Positions 11,961 through 21,472 of a stretch of DNA of 64,000 bases are shown here, in pieces (position 1 is the first letter of the stretch; every line of letters begins with the position of its first letter). The position numbers and the translations under genes were made by a program. The stretch is from NCBI RefSeq assembly GCF_030936135.1, contig NW_026776913.1, positions 186,001 through 250,000 on the forward strand, read 5' to 3'. Below the pieces are notes generated by a model. That model made no database searches and was not told the origin of the DNA. It saw nothing but the letters and a program-made list of their open reading frames with translations. The DNA comes from Gavia stellata (lineage: Eukaryota > Chordata > Aves > Gaviiformes > Gaviidae).

Positions 11961-12279
11961 CAGAATCCCTCAGTGATTAGCATTTGGGCCAACACTCTTG
12001 AATGTCCTTATTATCCTCCCGCATGGTGGAGCCCCATCCAGGAATAGGGCATGGATATGGGTTGGCATGTGCCTTCTGCCTGAGTACCTGATGGGACAGC
12101 AGCAGGCATAGGGCTTGTTTGTGCCTATCCAAGAAGCTGAAAGGCCAGGGAAAGTCACGTGGTTTAGAAGATCAGGGTGAGGTTACTCTCTCAGCTCAGG
12201 TGAAAGGCCACAAGAAGGCTGATGAGTTAGGTTGCCTGCTTGAAGGGTGCTTTCTGAGAATTTTGAGCTCTCCTTGGAG

Positions 12280-13130
12280 GTGGGAAAAAGCAGGAGAGAG
12301 AAAAGCTGCTACAAAGTGCAGCTTGGAAAGTGGAGCCTGGACATGAGGAAGAAGAAATGTCACTCGAAGGGTAGAGCTGTGGTGCAAGAGCTCACCCAGT
12401 GAGAGTTGGTGATCAGACCATGGCTTTGTGTTTCAACGAACGGCCAGTGAGGGTGGGGAGACGTCAGTGAAGGCAGAGAAATGTCCAGGGGAGAGCAAGG
12501 TGGAGAAGCAAGATGGATGTCTACAGCCTGCAGGAAAACAGGGGCAGGTGTGGGACAGCCTGCGATGGAAACTGCCAAGGGCGCTGGCCAGGCTGGAAGG
12601 CACGAACAGAACCCAGGTCTTTGTCCTCTGGGCTATGGCAGTTGTCTCTGCCACCAAGAGCTGTGAGAAGACATGTTGTCCTCATGGCACTGGAGCCTCA
12701 TTTCCTCCTTGCAACCCCATGGGGAAGCTGGGAGTGTTGTTCCATTGTCCTGCACTGGGCATTGCAGACCCCACATCCACTGCCCCAGGAAGGGCCCTGA
12801 CCCATGTGTGAGGGACAGGATCCCCCTTCCCATGGGCCGGGGGTCAGGGCTTGGCCTTTGTGCTCCAGGTAACAATCCAAGGGCTTTGTCAGCATCAGAG
12901 CCACCTGCACAGTGCCTTTGCCTACCTGCAATCACAGCCTCCAATTATCGGCTCTAACAAGTCCCTGGGGAGGCTTTGTCAGTAATGGCCCTCAGTGGGG
13001 CCCAGTAATGCTTCAGAGTATTTTAGGTTTGTCTTCTGCCTTTGTCTCCTTGAGGGGATTGTTCAGTCTCTTCTCAGTACCTGAGGCTCCTGGACTCAGC
13101 ACTACATACACCATGGGGCTCATTAAAATG
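12280..13130 (+). repeat. Dispersed ~0.85 kb repeat (copy 2 of 4)
   Basis: Diverged relative of ~6170-7030, in the same orientation and with the same order of landmarks, ending in CATTAAAATGC. Its counterpart in block B is ~41,470-42,330. Because copies 1 and 2 in one block differ far more than A differs from B, this repeat pair is older than the block duplication. It has no coding signal that I can name. Confidence 0.6.
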
Positions 13131-14769
13131 CAGAAAGCGCTAACGAGCTATGCCTCTTCTATAGTTTTCTTCAGGTCTTCAACATTTGTATAGCCAGTTA
13201 GAGAGGTAGGCACCTACCCTGAAGTAGCATAGCTAGCTCATCCTTTTCAATGAGCAATCTGAAGAGGTGATAGGAGAATTCTCCAGTTGATATGGATGCA
13301 GAGTGTCTCCTAAAGAGGTGTGCACAGGTAGGAAAAGCAGTCCCTTGAGGCCAGACACGGTATGGACAACCTTGCTCCTCACCTCTCCAACCCTGCCATT
13401 GCTCTCGTTGGCCACCGGGGACTTGCTTCACTTTTCTTTACATCAGACTTCTCCACCAAAGTCTGCACCTGAATATTACAGCTGCTTTGCAGCAATTCCT
13501 GCCTGCTCTCCGTGGAGAACTGCATGGAAACAGGGTTTTTTAATTGGGGGAAAGAAAAAAGAAGAAAAAGTAAAACACAAGAGAGCTTAATCCACAATAA
13601 ACACACTTCTCAGCTGTATGGTTATTTTTAGCAGCTTCCAACGAGGTTCACCACCCCAGTTGAAGAGTTGCCTATAGGGACTATGAGGGAGAGTACTGAA
13701 AGACAAGAGAGTACTGAAAGACAATGATGCTTTACCTCCCTGGAGCTCAAAGCAGGGTCATAGGTGAGAGGGATCTGAATGATCAAAGAGTAAGAGGCGG
13801 AAAACCCTGGAGAACAGTGGAAAGTGCGTATGTCCAGATCGTTTTCTGAAGAGATGACTTCCGACGTGGGGAGTTTGATCAGGACAGGCAGAAACACCTG
13901 GAAGGTTAGGGAGATTAAATACGCAGCATGACAGACAGAGTACTGGCAATGCAAGCACAGGGCAAGATCAGGATTTCTTCTCCTGCAATAAATACACAGT
14001 CTCAAAAGTCCCATTTTGGCAGGATAGAAAATACAGTGACATTTTATTGAAAGTACTGAAACATGGCAGCTGGTAAAAAGGTGCTGGGTTTTTTTTCTTT
14101 CTTTTTAGAAAGTATTGAGAGCAGTTCCCAGGTTTTCAGGCAGAGCTTAAGGGTCTGACCATAAGCAGCCAGTGCCACCTCGAGAGCTGTATCTGAGGTA
14201 CTTGCCGGGGCATGTAAAGGACCACTTCCCCTCCTGGTCCAGACCTATGGCCTTACCAGTACCAGAGCCCCAAGACCCCACAGTTTCTCCAGGCGATGCT
14301 TTGGACCACCTGCTCCCTCCAGGAGTCAACTCCCCCCTCCCAGTCTCTCCGGTTGCTTCCCCCCGGGCACGTGAGCCCCTATGACTTGTGGTCCCCCCTC
14401 CAGGGGCTGGCACTCACACCTCCACATGTACAAAGAACAGAGATCCCCCTCACCCCAGGAAGTAGTGAAATGGAGTTTAACAAGAAGGCAGGACAGGCTG
14501 GGACCATTAGTTGCAGGGTGCGGCTGGACAAGTGTACTTACCAGCAACCTCCTTCATCGTGACTAGCTATTTTTAGCCCTATTTCATCCCCAAACAAACT
14601 TGAGTCCTGCCTTTCCCTGCCATCGGTCCTTTCCTAGAAATCCCATCGGAAGTCTTCATTACATGAAATAGGAACCGGGTTTGCAGATCCACTTTCAAGA
14701 AGACAAAGACAAAAAGTATGAGTAAAAGCATGAGTATTTAATTGCAGTAGCTGCTTCTACTCAGCATAA
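13131..14769. other. No gene recognised
   Basis: Contains a short direct repeat (GAGAGTACTGAAAGACA, twice at ~13,690-13,725) and several 60-130 codon open frames without family resemblance. It is strongly conserved with block B (~42,331-43,960), which at this level of divergence only reflects recent duplication. Confidence 0.45.
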
Positions 14770-15330
14770 TTTAGATGCAGTTGCATTGGAAATCATACTA
14801 GCACCTTCAATGCCATCTGCTGTGGTATCTGCAGCTGCAATGCTGTTTGACACAGCACCTCTGTCTCCGGTGGTGTCTGTAATGGTATCTGCATCTGCCA
14901 TGGCATCTCCAGTGGCATCGGTGCCGGTACCTTCAAAAGAATCTTCAAAGGCACCTGCATCTCCAATGGTGTCTGCATCTGCCATGGTTTCTGCAATGGC
15001 ACCTGCATCCTCAATAGCATCTCCATCAGCAATTGCACCTGAAACTGTATTTCCATCTGCAGTGGCATCTGCACCAGCATTGGCACTGTTATCCATAATG
15101 GTATCTGCATCCGCAGTGATGGCTGCATTGGAGAGCTGTAGCTGACAGGACAGTTGCACACCCAGCATTCCAGATGCAGATACCTTTGCAGATGCCCTGG
15201 CAGATTCTTTCCCACTGCAGATGCAGAGGCCATTGCAGATACTGATCCCGTTGCAGCTATCCATAGCATCACACACCCCCATGCAGATACCAACACCATT
15301 ACAGATGCACACACAGCACAGCAGGCATTA
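14770..15330. repeat. Degenerate period-6 repeat, copy A
   Basis: About 560 bases built from hexamer-phased units such as GCATCT, GCAATG and GCACCT. The translation is therefore a two-residue periodic pattern: A-D/A-I/A-T on the minus strand, A-S/A-M on the plus strand. Because the unit is a multiple of three and TAA/TAG/TGA are rare in it, long frames are open on both strands: 183 and 184 codons on minus, 119 on plus. No codon bias favours one of them, so a minisatellite is the simplest reading. Confidence 0.8.
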
Positions 15331-16193
15331 TCCCCCCTCCTCAGCACTGCTCAGAACACATACACAACACCACACTGCATACGGGGTCTCAGGAAAAGTG
15401 ACCTCTCGCTTGTCTCTGTCCTCTACTGGCCTCTGACTCCGGTTCCCACAGGCCCTGCCCTCCTCCTGCCTCCCTAAGGGGCCAAGGAGCTCAGAACTGG
15501 GAGAAAGCGGGCGCAGTGCTGCTAAAGAAACCTTCTGCTGGGGATTTGCAAGATGAGTCCTGCATGGAAAGGAGGCACGGCCATCTCTTTGAGGGCAAAA
15601 ATACCCTCCTGACCACTGCAACAGCCTCACTCACAGCCAATACTGCATTTGGTGGACAGGGACAAAAGAAATCCATTCACTGCCTCCAACACAGAAACAG
15701 CTTCAACATGGACCTGACTAGAGTTTTCCCCACCCTCTTGCAGAAGGGGATAAGGATCCACCAAGAAAATCACAGAATCACGGAATGAGAGGGGTTGCAA
15801 GGGACCTCTGGAGATCATCTAGTCCAACCCCCCCACCAGAGGAGGTTCACCTACAGCAGGTTGCACAGGAATGCTTCCATGTGAGTTTTGAATATCTCCA
15901 GAGAAGGAGACTCCAAAACCTCTCTGGGCAGCTTGTTCCAGTGCTCTGACACCCTCAAAGGAAAGAAGTTCCTCCTCATGTTAAGATGGAACTTCCTATG
16001 ACCATGTTTGTGCCCATTACCTCTTGTCCTGTCACTGGGCACCACTGAAAAAAGACTGGCCCCATCCTCCTGGCACCCACCCCTTAACTATTTCTAAGCA
16101 TTAATATGATCCCCCTCAGTCTTCTCTTCTCCAGTCTAGAAAGACCCAAGTCCCTCAGCCTTTCCTCCTAAGAAAGCTGTTCCACTCCCCTAA

Positions 16194-17080
16194 TCATCTT
16201 CGTAGCCCTTTGCTGTCCTCTCTCCAGCAGCTCCCTGTCCTTCTTGAACCGGGGAGCCCAGAACAGGACACAGCACTCCAGATGCGCCTCACCAGGGCAG
16301 AGTAGAGGGGGAGGATAACCTCCCTCGCCCTCCTAGCCACACTTTTCTGGATGCAGCCCAGGATACCATTGGCCTTCTTGGCTACAAGGGCACATTGGTG
16401 GCTGGTGGTCATCCTGTTGTCCCCCAGGACTCCCAGGTCCCTTTCCACAGAGCTGCTCTCCAGCAGCTCAGCCCCTAACCTGTGCTGATGCAGGGGGTTA
16501 TTCCGCCCCCGGTGCAGTGCCCTACACTTGCCTTTGCTGAATTTCATCAGGTTCCTCTCTGCCCAACTCTCCAGCCTGTCCAGGTGAAGCTGAATGGCAG
16601 CGCAGCCTTCCGGTGTGTCCGCCACTCCTCCCAGTTTTGTGTCATCAGCAAACTTGCTGAGGGCACCCTCTATCCCTTCATCCAGGTCATTGATGAATGT
16701 ATTGAACAGGACTGGACCCAGTCCTGACCCCTGGGGAACACCACTTGTGACAGACCTCCAACTAGACTCTGGGCCACTAATCACAGCCCTCGGAGCTCTG
16801 TCTATCAGCCAGTTTCCAATCCACCCCACTGTCCATTCATCTAACCCACACTTCCTACGCTTGCCTCTGAGGATGATGTGGGAGACGGTGTCGAAAGCCT
16901 TGCTGAAGCCAAGGCAGACAACATCCACTGCCCTCCCCGCATCTATCCATGCAGTCATGCCATCGTAGAAGGCTATCAGATTGGTCAGACATGACTTTGC
17001 TTGGTGAATCCATGTTGACTACTTCTGATAAACTTCTTCTCCTCCTGGTGCTTTGAGATGACGCCCGGAACGAGCACCAC
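16194..17080 (-). mobile_element. CR1 reverse transcriptase part (within large CR1, copy A)
   Basis: A mostly open minus-strand frame covers RT motifs [11 protein letters not shown]-type, [17 protein letters not shown] (motif A region; the usual catalytic Asp of YLDFSKAFD is Gly here), [17 protein letters not shown] (motif B) and [12 protein letters not shown] (motif C, F-A-D-D). The thumb follows ([31 protein letters not shown]). It is a non-LTR RT of the CR1 clade. The missing motif A aspartate and the truncated N-terminus mean it is inactive. Confidence 0.9.
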
Positions 17081-17082
17081 GG

Positions 17083-17665
17083 GGAATAAACACAAAGAAT
17101 TGGAGATCTGTGTGCGGTCGCAGGGCCATGATCCCGTTGCAATGACTGAGACATGGTGGGATAGCTCACATGACTGGAACGCTGTCATGATGGCTGTGTT
17201 CTTTTTAGGAAAGATAGGCCAGCAAGGGGAGGTGGTGGAGTTGCTCTTTATGTGGAGAGAGCAACTGGAATGTATCGAGCTCTCCCTGGGGGCAGATGAA
17301 GAGCGAGTTGAGAGCTTGTGGGTAAGGATTAAGGGGCAGGCTGACATGAGAGATGCTGTTGTGGGTGTTGATTACAGGCCACCTGATCAGGGTGGGGAAA
17401 ATGATGAGGCCTTCTACAGAGAGCTGAGAGTCATGTCACCATCACAGGTCTCTGTTCTCATGGGGGATTTCACTCACCCTGGTACCTGCTGGGAAGGCTA
17501 CACATCCAGGCATGTACAGTCCAGGAGGTTCCCCCTGTATATTGATGATAACTGGTGGAGGAGACAACAAGGAGAGGTGTTCTGCTGGACCTAGTACTGA
17601 CAAACAAAGAGGGACTGGTGAGGGACATGAAGGTTGGGGGCACCCTCGGCTGTACTGGGCCAAAG
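17083..17665 (+). mobile_element. Inverted CR1 endonuclease segment (copy A)
   Basis: The plus strand reads NKHKELEICVRSQGHDPVAM, then TETWWDSSHDWN, VGVDYRPPDQGGEND, VLMGDFTHPGTCWE and LVLTNKEGLVRDMKVGG. These are successive blocks of the CR1 APE-type endonuclease, including the GDF(N)HP block. Its orientation is opposite to the RT on its left and the ORF1/ORF2 junction on its right. The first codons (NKHKELE) repeat what the minus-strand ORF2 start also encodes (NKQEELE), so the inverted piece overlaps its neighbour's sequence by about ten codons. Confidence 0.85.
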
Positions 17666-18179
17666 CTTCTAGTTCCTCTTGTTTATTCTGCATGCTGCAC
17701 GCATTAGTATAAACACACTTCAAATATGCTCCATTGTACTCAGCACATCGTGGAGCAGACTGAAGGACCGGGCTAGCACGCCGGCCCTCAAACATTGGAG
17801 TGCCACCCCCAGGTTTATCTCTGGTGAGCCTGGTTTTATCCCTTTCCCCCTTCAAATCCAATTTAAAGCTCTTTCAAGGAGCCCTGCTAGCTCCTCTGCA
17901 AAGATTCTTTTCCTCTTCTGGGACAGGTGTACCCCATCTGTTGACAGCAGGCCTGGTGTTGTGTAGACCGACGGATGATCAAAAATCCCCAAATCCTGCT
18001 GGTGACACCAGGCTCAGAGCCAGGTATTGATCTGCTGGCTCGTCCTGTTTCTTTCTTCATCATTTCCTGCAACTGGAAGGACAGAGGAGAGCACTACTTG
18101 TGCCTCTGATCCCTTAACCAGTCATCCCAAGGCCCTGAATTCTCTCTTGATTGCCCTTGGACTTCTTATTGCAACTTAT

Positions 18180-18356
18180 TGGAACAGGCTGCCCAGGGAG
18201 GTGATGGAGTCACCAGCACTGGAGGGGTTCCAGGAACCTGTGGACGTGGCACTGCGGGACATGTTTAGTGGGCATGGTGGTGTTGTGGTGATGGTTGGAC
18301 CTGGTGATCTTACAGGTCTTTTCCAACCTTAATGATTCTGTGATTCTGTGATTCAT
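18180..18356 (+). mobile_element. Nested CR1 3' end (copy A)
   Basis: The plus strand starts at a CR1 C-terminal coding stretch ([19 protein letters not shown]). It runs through the short 3' UTR hairpin region (GGTGATCTTACAGGTCTTTT) to two ATTCTGTG octamers. It interrupts the minus-strand CR1 ORF1 in both blocks, so it is younger than the host CR1 and older than the block duplication. Confidence 0.85.
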
Positions 18357-19100
18357 TGCTGCTGACATGAAAAAGCAAGAATGGATGATAATGCGAGGGC
18401 TGTACCAGGGTAGGAATTTTTCCCATCACATCTTTAACGCAGACCCTAGGGAGGCAGCAGACTTCCCAAAGAAGTGGGTCCAGTCTGCCTGTTGGGCCTT
18501 CTGTTCCCCTCAGGAGAGAGTCTCCTATGACAGTGGCCCATCTTTTTCTCTTTATGGAAGTGGTTTTGACACAGGGAGTAGTCTGACTTAACCTTGGGGA
18601 CACCTTCAACCTAGATGAAACTTCGTCCTCGTCATTATTGGGTTCCACTTGCAGATTCTCGTACCTGTTGTGCAAGGACACCTGGGAAGGTGGGGTAGTG
18701 ATGGAGGAGATGCGTCTGTTGTGCCAGGCAGGAACCTGTCGCCGTTTCCCCCTATCCCTTGAGTGACCGCGTTCAGCCAGGTGGAGAGAGGATAGGGAAT
18801 CCTCCATATGATGTGTCTGGTCTGCCTGACAGGCTTGTTCCAGGAAAGGTAGGGTGTGTTTCCAGCATGTTCCCAGTGGAGCTCTGTCTGCAAAGACTCA
18901 TCAGTCACAGTGGATGCAGAGTTTAGAGAGGCCATGGTGTTCTGCCAGGGAGTTACCATGGCTCCCTGGTCAAGCCGGCTGAGTTACAGCGCCCTTCCTG
19001 CACGCCCTTCCACGTGAACTGCCCCGCAAACTGCCGCGCCATGCCCTTTCTGATGCACCACACCCCATTTGTCCGCCCTGCTCATGGCACTCCCTAGGGT

Positions 19101-20511
19101 TTTCTTTTATACATGTGGGGGCTTGGCCACCATTGCTCCTGGCCCTACCCAGGTCTCGTTGGCCGCTGTCACGTTAGCTGCTGGCTTCTGATGGGTCTCT
19201 CCACTCCCCTGAGGTGTCCCTGGTTCAGGAAAGCCCCTGTACACTCTATACCCTGTACAGTGCTAGAGTGCTGCACTGCAGATCATGCCTGCACCAGAGC
19301 TGCTCACCTCAGCCACCATCACAACCCATCTCCAAGGACAGCCTGGTCAGGATGTCCTGGGAGCATGCAGGCGGGCCATGGTGGCCAGCTACAAGCACAG
19401 ACATGCACTGCGGGTGCCTGCATGGGCTCAGAGCAGGGCACGAGGAGACACCCTACACCCAGCACAGAGGCCCTGTGGCAGTGCCCGTCGGCTGACACCG
19501 AGCTGGGGACTGTGGGACAAGAAGATGAGACCTTTGCAGCTGAGTGGTCCCCACATGGTCCCAGAGCCCCACAGTGCAGGCGCTGCATGGACCAGAGAGC
19601 ATCAAAGGACAGGGAAACACTCCCCCGACACAGTCCACACAGCAGCCCTCTGTGCCTGCTCCCCCAGCAGCCCCCTATGTGCAGCCCCCCACCACTGCCT
19701 GCCCCTGTACAACCTCCGTTGTGTCCCATGGGGCCATCAGCAGACAGCCCTGCTGTGGGATCCGGGGGTCTGGCCCAGGTGAGAGGCTGGGCAGAGCTGG
19801 CCATGCCCCAGTACCCTGAGCCCAGCAGGAGGACGGAGCTGGCCACGCAAGAAAGGCCCCTCCCCAGGGCTGGGGTGTGTGGGCAGACATGGAAAAATGC
19901 CCCGCTCTGCTCCCTGCCAGCCCTGCTCCCCAGCACCTCTGAGGGCGTTTCACCTTCTGAGTCTCCATTCACAGCCCACCCCCGGGCACATGGAGAGTGC
20001 CTGTCCTCTCCTGAGCCCTCCACATTCCTTTCCAGAGGCACTGACATCTGCTATCAGCCCTGTCATACCTCTGGCAGCCGGAGGAAGGGGACTGGGAGCT
20101 CACGCACCATCTCCACTGCCTCTGGACACCAGGAAGGTGGTTTTCAGACAAGTTCTTAGTGTCCCAGGTGTGACTTGAGATTATGGCCCCAAACACAGTG
20201 AGAACAGAAGGAGAAAACTTTGAAAAGTCCAATTCCTTTGGAGTGTTGTTGGCAGGAGCTTTACAAGGAAAGCTCAGCCGTCAGGCACTGCACTCAGGAG
20301 ACTGCCTTTTATTTCAGAGATGCTATTAGAGAGGCCAGACGTGACACAGTGTTCAACACATTGGTGAAAGGGTCAGACACAACAGGAACAAGCCGCAAGA
20401 GCAGTGGTATGAACCCCAGCAATTACTACCAGGTATGATAATCAGAGGGACAAAAAGCACAGTCCTGGGCTAAGAGAATCTCTGGGCACTCCACAGAGAA
20501 GGGGAGGCAGG
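19101..20511. other. No gene recognised between large CR1 and OR A2
   Basis: GC-rich and proline/serine-coding by composition. A 348-codon plus-strand frame (19,113-20,159) is broken by indels in block B, where the same stretch holds two shorter frames and an extra ~155 bases. I therefore do not call it a gene. Confidence 0.6.
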
Positions 20512-21447
20512 TTATTGTTGATGGAGAAATGTCCATTGGATCGGTTTCCATAGGGCCTCCTTCAGCTCCTGGTTCCTCATGCTGTAGATGAGGGGGTTCA
20601 CTGCTGGAGGCATCACCGAGTACAGAACTGCCATCACAAGGTCCAGGGATGGGGAGGAGATGGAGGGGGGCTTCAGGTAGGAAAACATGATGGTGCTGAG
20701 GAACAGGGAGGCAACGGCCAGGTGAGGGAGGCACGTGGAAAAGGCTTTGTGCCGTCCCTGCTCAGAGGGGATCCTCAGCACGGCCCTCAAGATCTGCACA
20801 TAGGACAGCACAATGAAAACAAAACACCCAAAACTGAAACAAGCACTAACCACAATAAGCCCAACCTCCCTGAGGTAGGCGTCTGAGCAGGAGAGCTTGA
20901 GGATCTGGGGAATTTCACAAAAGAACTGGTTTACAACATTGCCTTGGCAGAGTGGTAGTGAAAATGTATTGGCTGTGTGCAGCACAGCGTAGAGCAACCC
21001 ACTGCCCCAGGCAGCTGCTGCCATGTGGACACAAGCTGTGCTGCCCAGGAGGGTCCCGTAGTGCAGGGGTTTGCAGATGGCAACGTAGCGGTCGTAGGCC
21101 ATGATAGTGAGAAGACAATACTCCCCTACAATCAAGAACAGAAAGAAAAACATCTGAGCAGCACATCCCAAGTAGGAAATGGCCCTGGTGTCCCAGAATG
21201 AATTGGCCATGGCTTTGGGGACAGTGGTGGAGATGGAGCCCAGGTCAAAGAGGGAGAGGTTGAGGAGGAAGAAGTACATGGGGCTGTGGAGGTGGTGGTC
21301 GCAGACTATGGCGGTGATGATGAGGCCATTGCCCAGGAGGGCAGCCAGGTAGATGCCCAGGAAGAGGAAGAAGTGCAAGAGCTGCAGCTCCCGCGTGTCT
21401 GTGAAGGCCAGGAGGAGGAACTGGGTGATGGAGCTGCTGTTGGACAT
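20512..21447 (-). CDS. Olfactory receptor, OR14-like (gamma-c), gene A2
   Basis: Intact receptor of 311 residues, taking the start at the Met of MSNSSSITQF (21,447), 23 bases after a predicted splice acceptor. The open frame continues 29 codons further up, but that crosses the acceptor. It has the same hallmarks as A1: GN in TM1, PMYFFLLNLS, the EC1/EC2 Cys pair, MAYDRYVAICKPLHY, KAFSTCLPHL, PAVNPLIYSM. It ends EALWKPIQWTFLHQQ, unlike A1's KLMTCCF. TM3 (MFFFLFLIVGEYCLL) differs strongly from A1, B1 and B2 while flanking segments are nearly identical. It faces A1 (convergent). The ligand is unknown. Confidence 0.94.
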   Translation of the reverse strand: MSNSSSITQFLLLAFTDTRELQLLHFFLFLGIYLAALLGNGLIITAIVCDHHLHSPMYFFLLNLSLFDLGSISTTVPKAMANSFWDTRAISYLGCAAQMFFFLFLIVGEYCLLTIMAYDRYVAICKPLHYGTLLGSTACVHMAAAAWGSGLLYAVLHTANTFSLPLCQGNVVNQFFCEIPQILKLSCSDAYLREVGLIVVSACFSFGCFVFIVLSYVQILRAVLRIPSEQGRHKAFSTCLPHLAVASLFLSTIMFSYLKPPSISSPSLDLVMAVLYSVMPPAVNPLIYSMRNQELKEALWKPIQWTFLHQQ

Positions 21448-21470
21448 TTGCTGTTTCTTGGTCTGGGGCT

Positions 21471-21472
21471 CT
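21471..21472 (-). promoter_or_regulatory. Predicted 3' splice site before OR A2
   Basis: On the minus strand the tract CTTTTCCTTCTTTGGATAG ends in AG, 23 bases before the chosen ATG. It is the same arrangement as at A1 and B1, with TAG instead of CAG. Confidence 0.55.

Larger units (their letters stand above)
15768..18960 (-). mobile_element. Large rearranged CR1 LINE, copy A
   Basis: A CR1 LINE is read on the minus strand from ~18,960 down to 15,768. Order along the element: ORF1 start and esterase-like domain (18,960-18,357), a nested CR1 3' end inserted in the opposite direction (18,180-18,356), the rest of ORF1 and the first codons of ORF2 (18,180-17,665), an endonuclease segment lying inverted (17,083-17,665, plus), the second half of the reverse transcriptase (17,070-16,190), and the 3' end with tandem ATTCTGTG/ATTCCGTG octamers. 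About 250 codons between endonuclease and RT are missing. A 5' UTR may extend to ~19,100. The same rearrangement is present in block B. Confidence 0.85.

Noticed and set aside
14761-15347. 183- and 184-codon minus-strand and 119-codon plus-strand frames over the period-6 repeat
   Set aside because: All are open only because the repeat unit is a multiple of three and lacks stops. The best frame cannot be told apart from the others.
19113-20159. 348-codon open frame on the plus strand (with a 242-codon frame opposite)
   Set aside because: Block B breaks it by indels into unrelated shorter frames. The residue composition follows GC-rich DNA, and no domain or splice pattern was seen.
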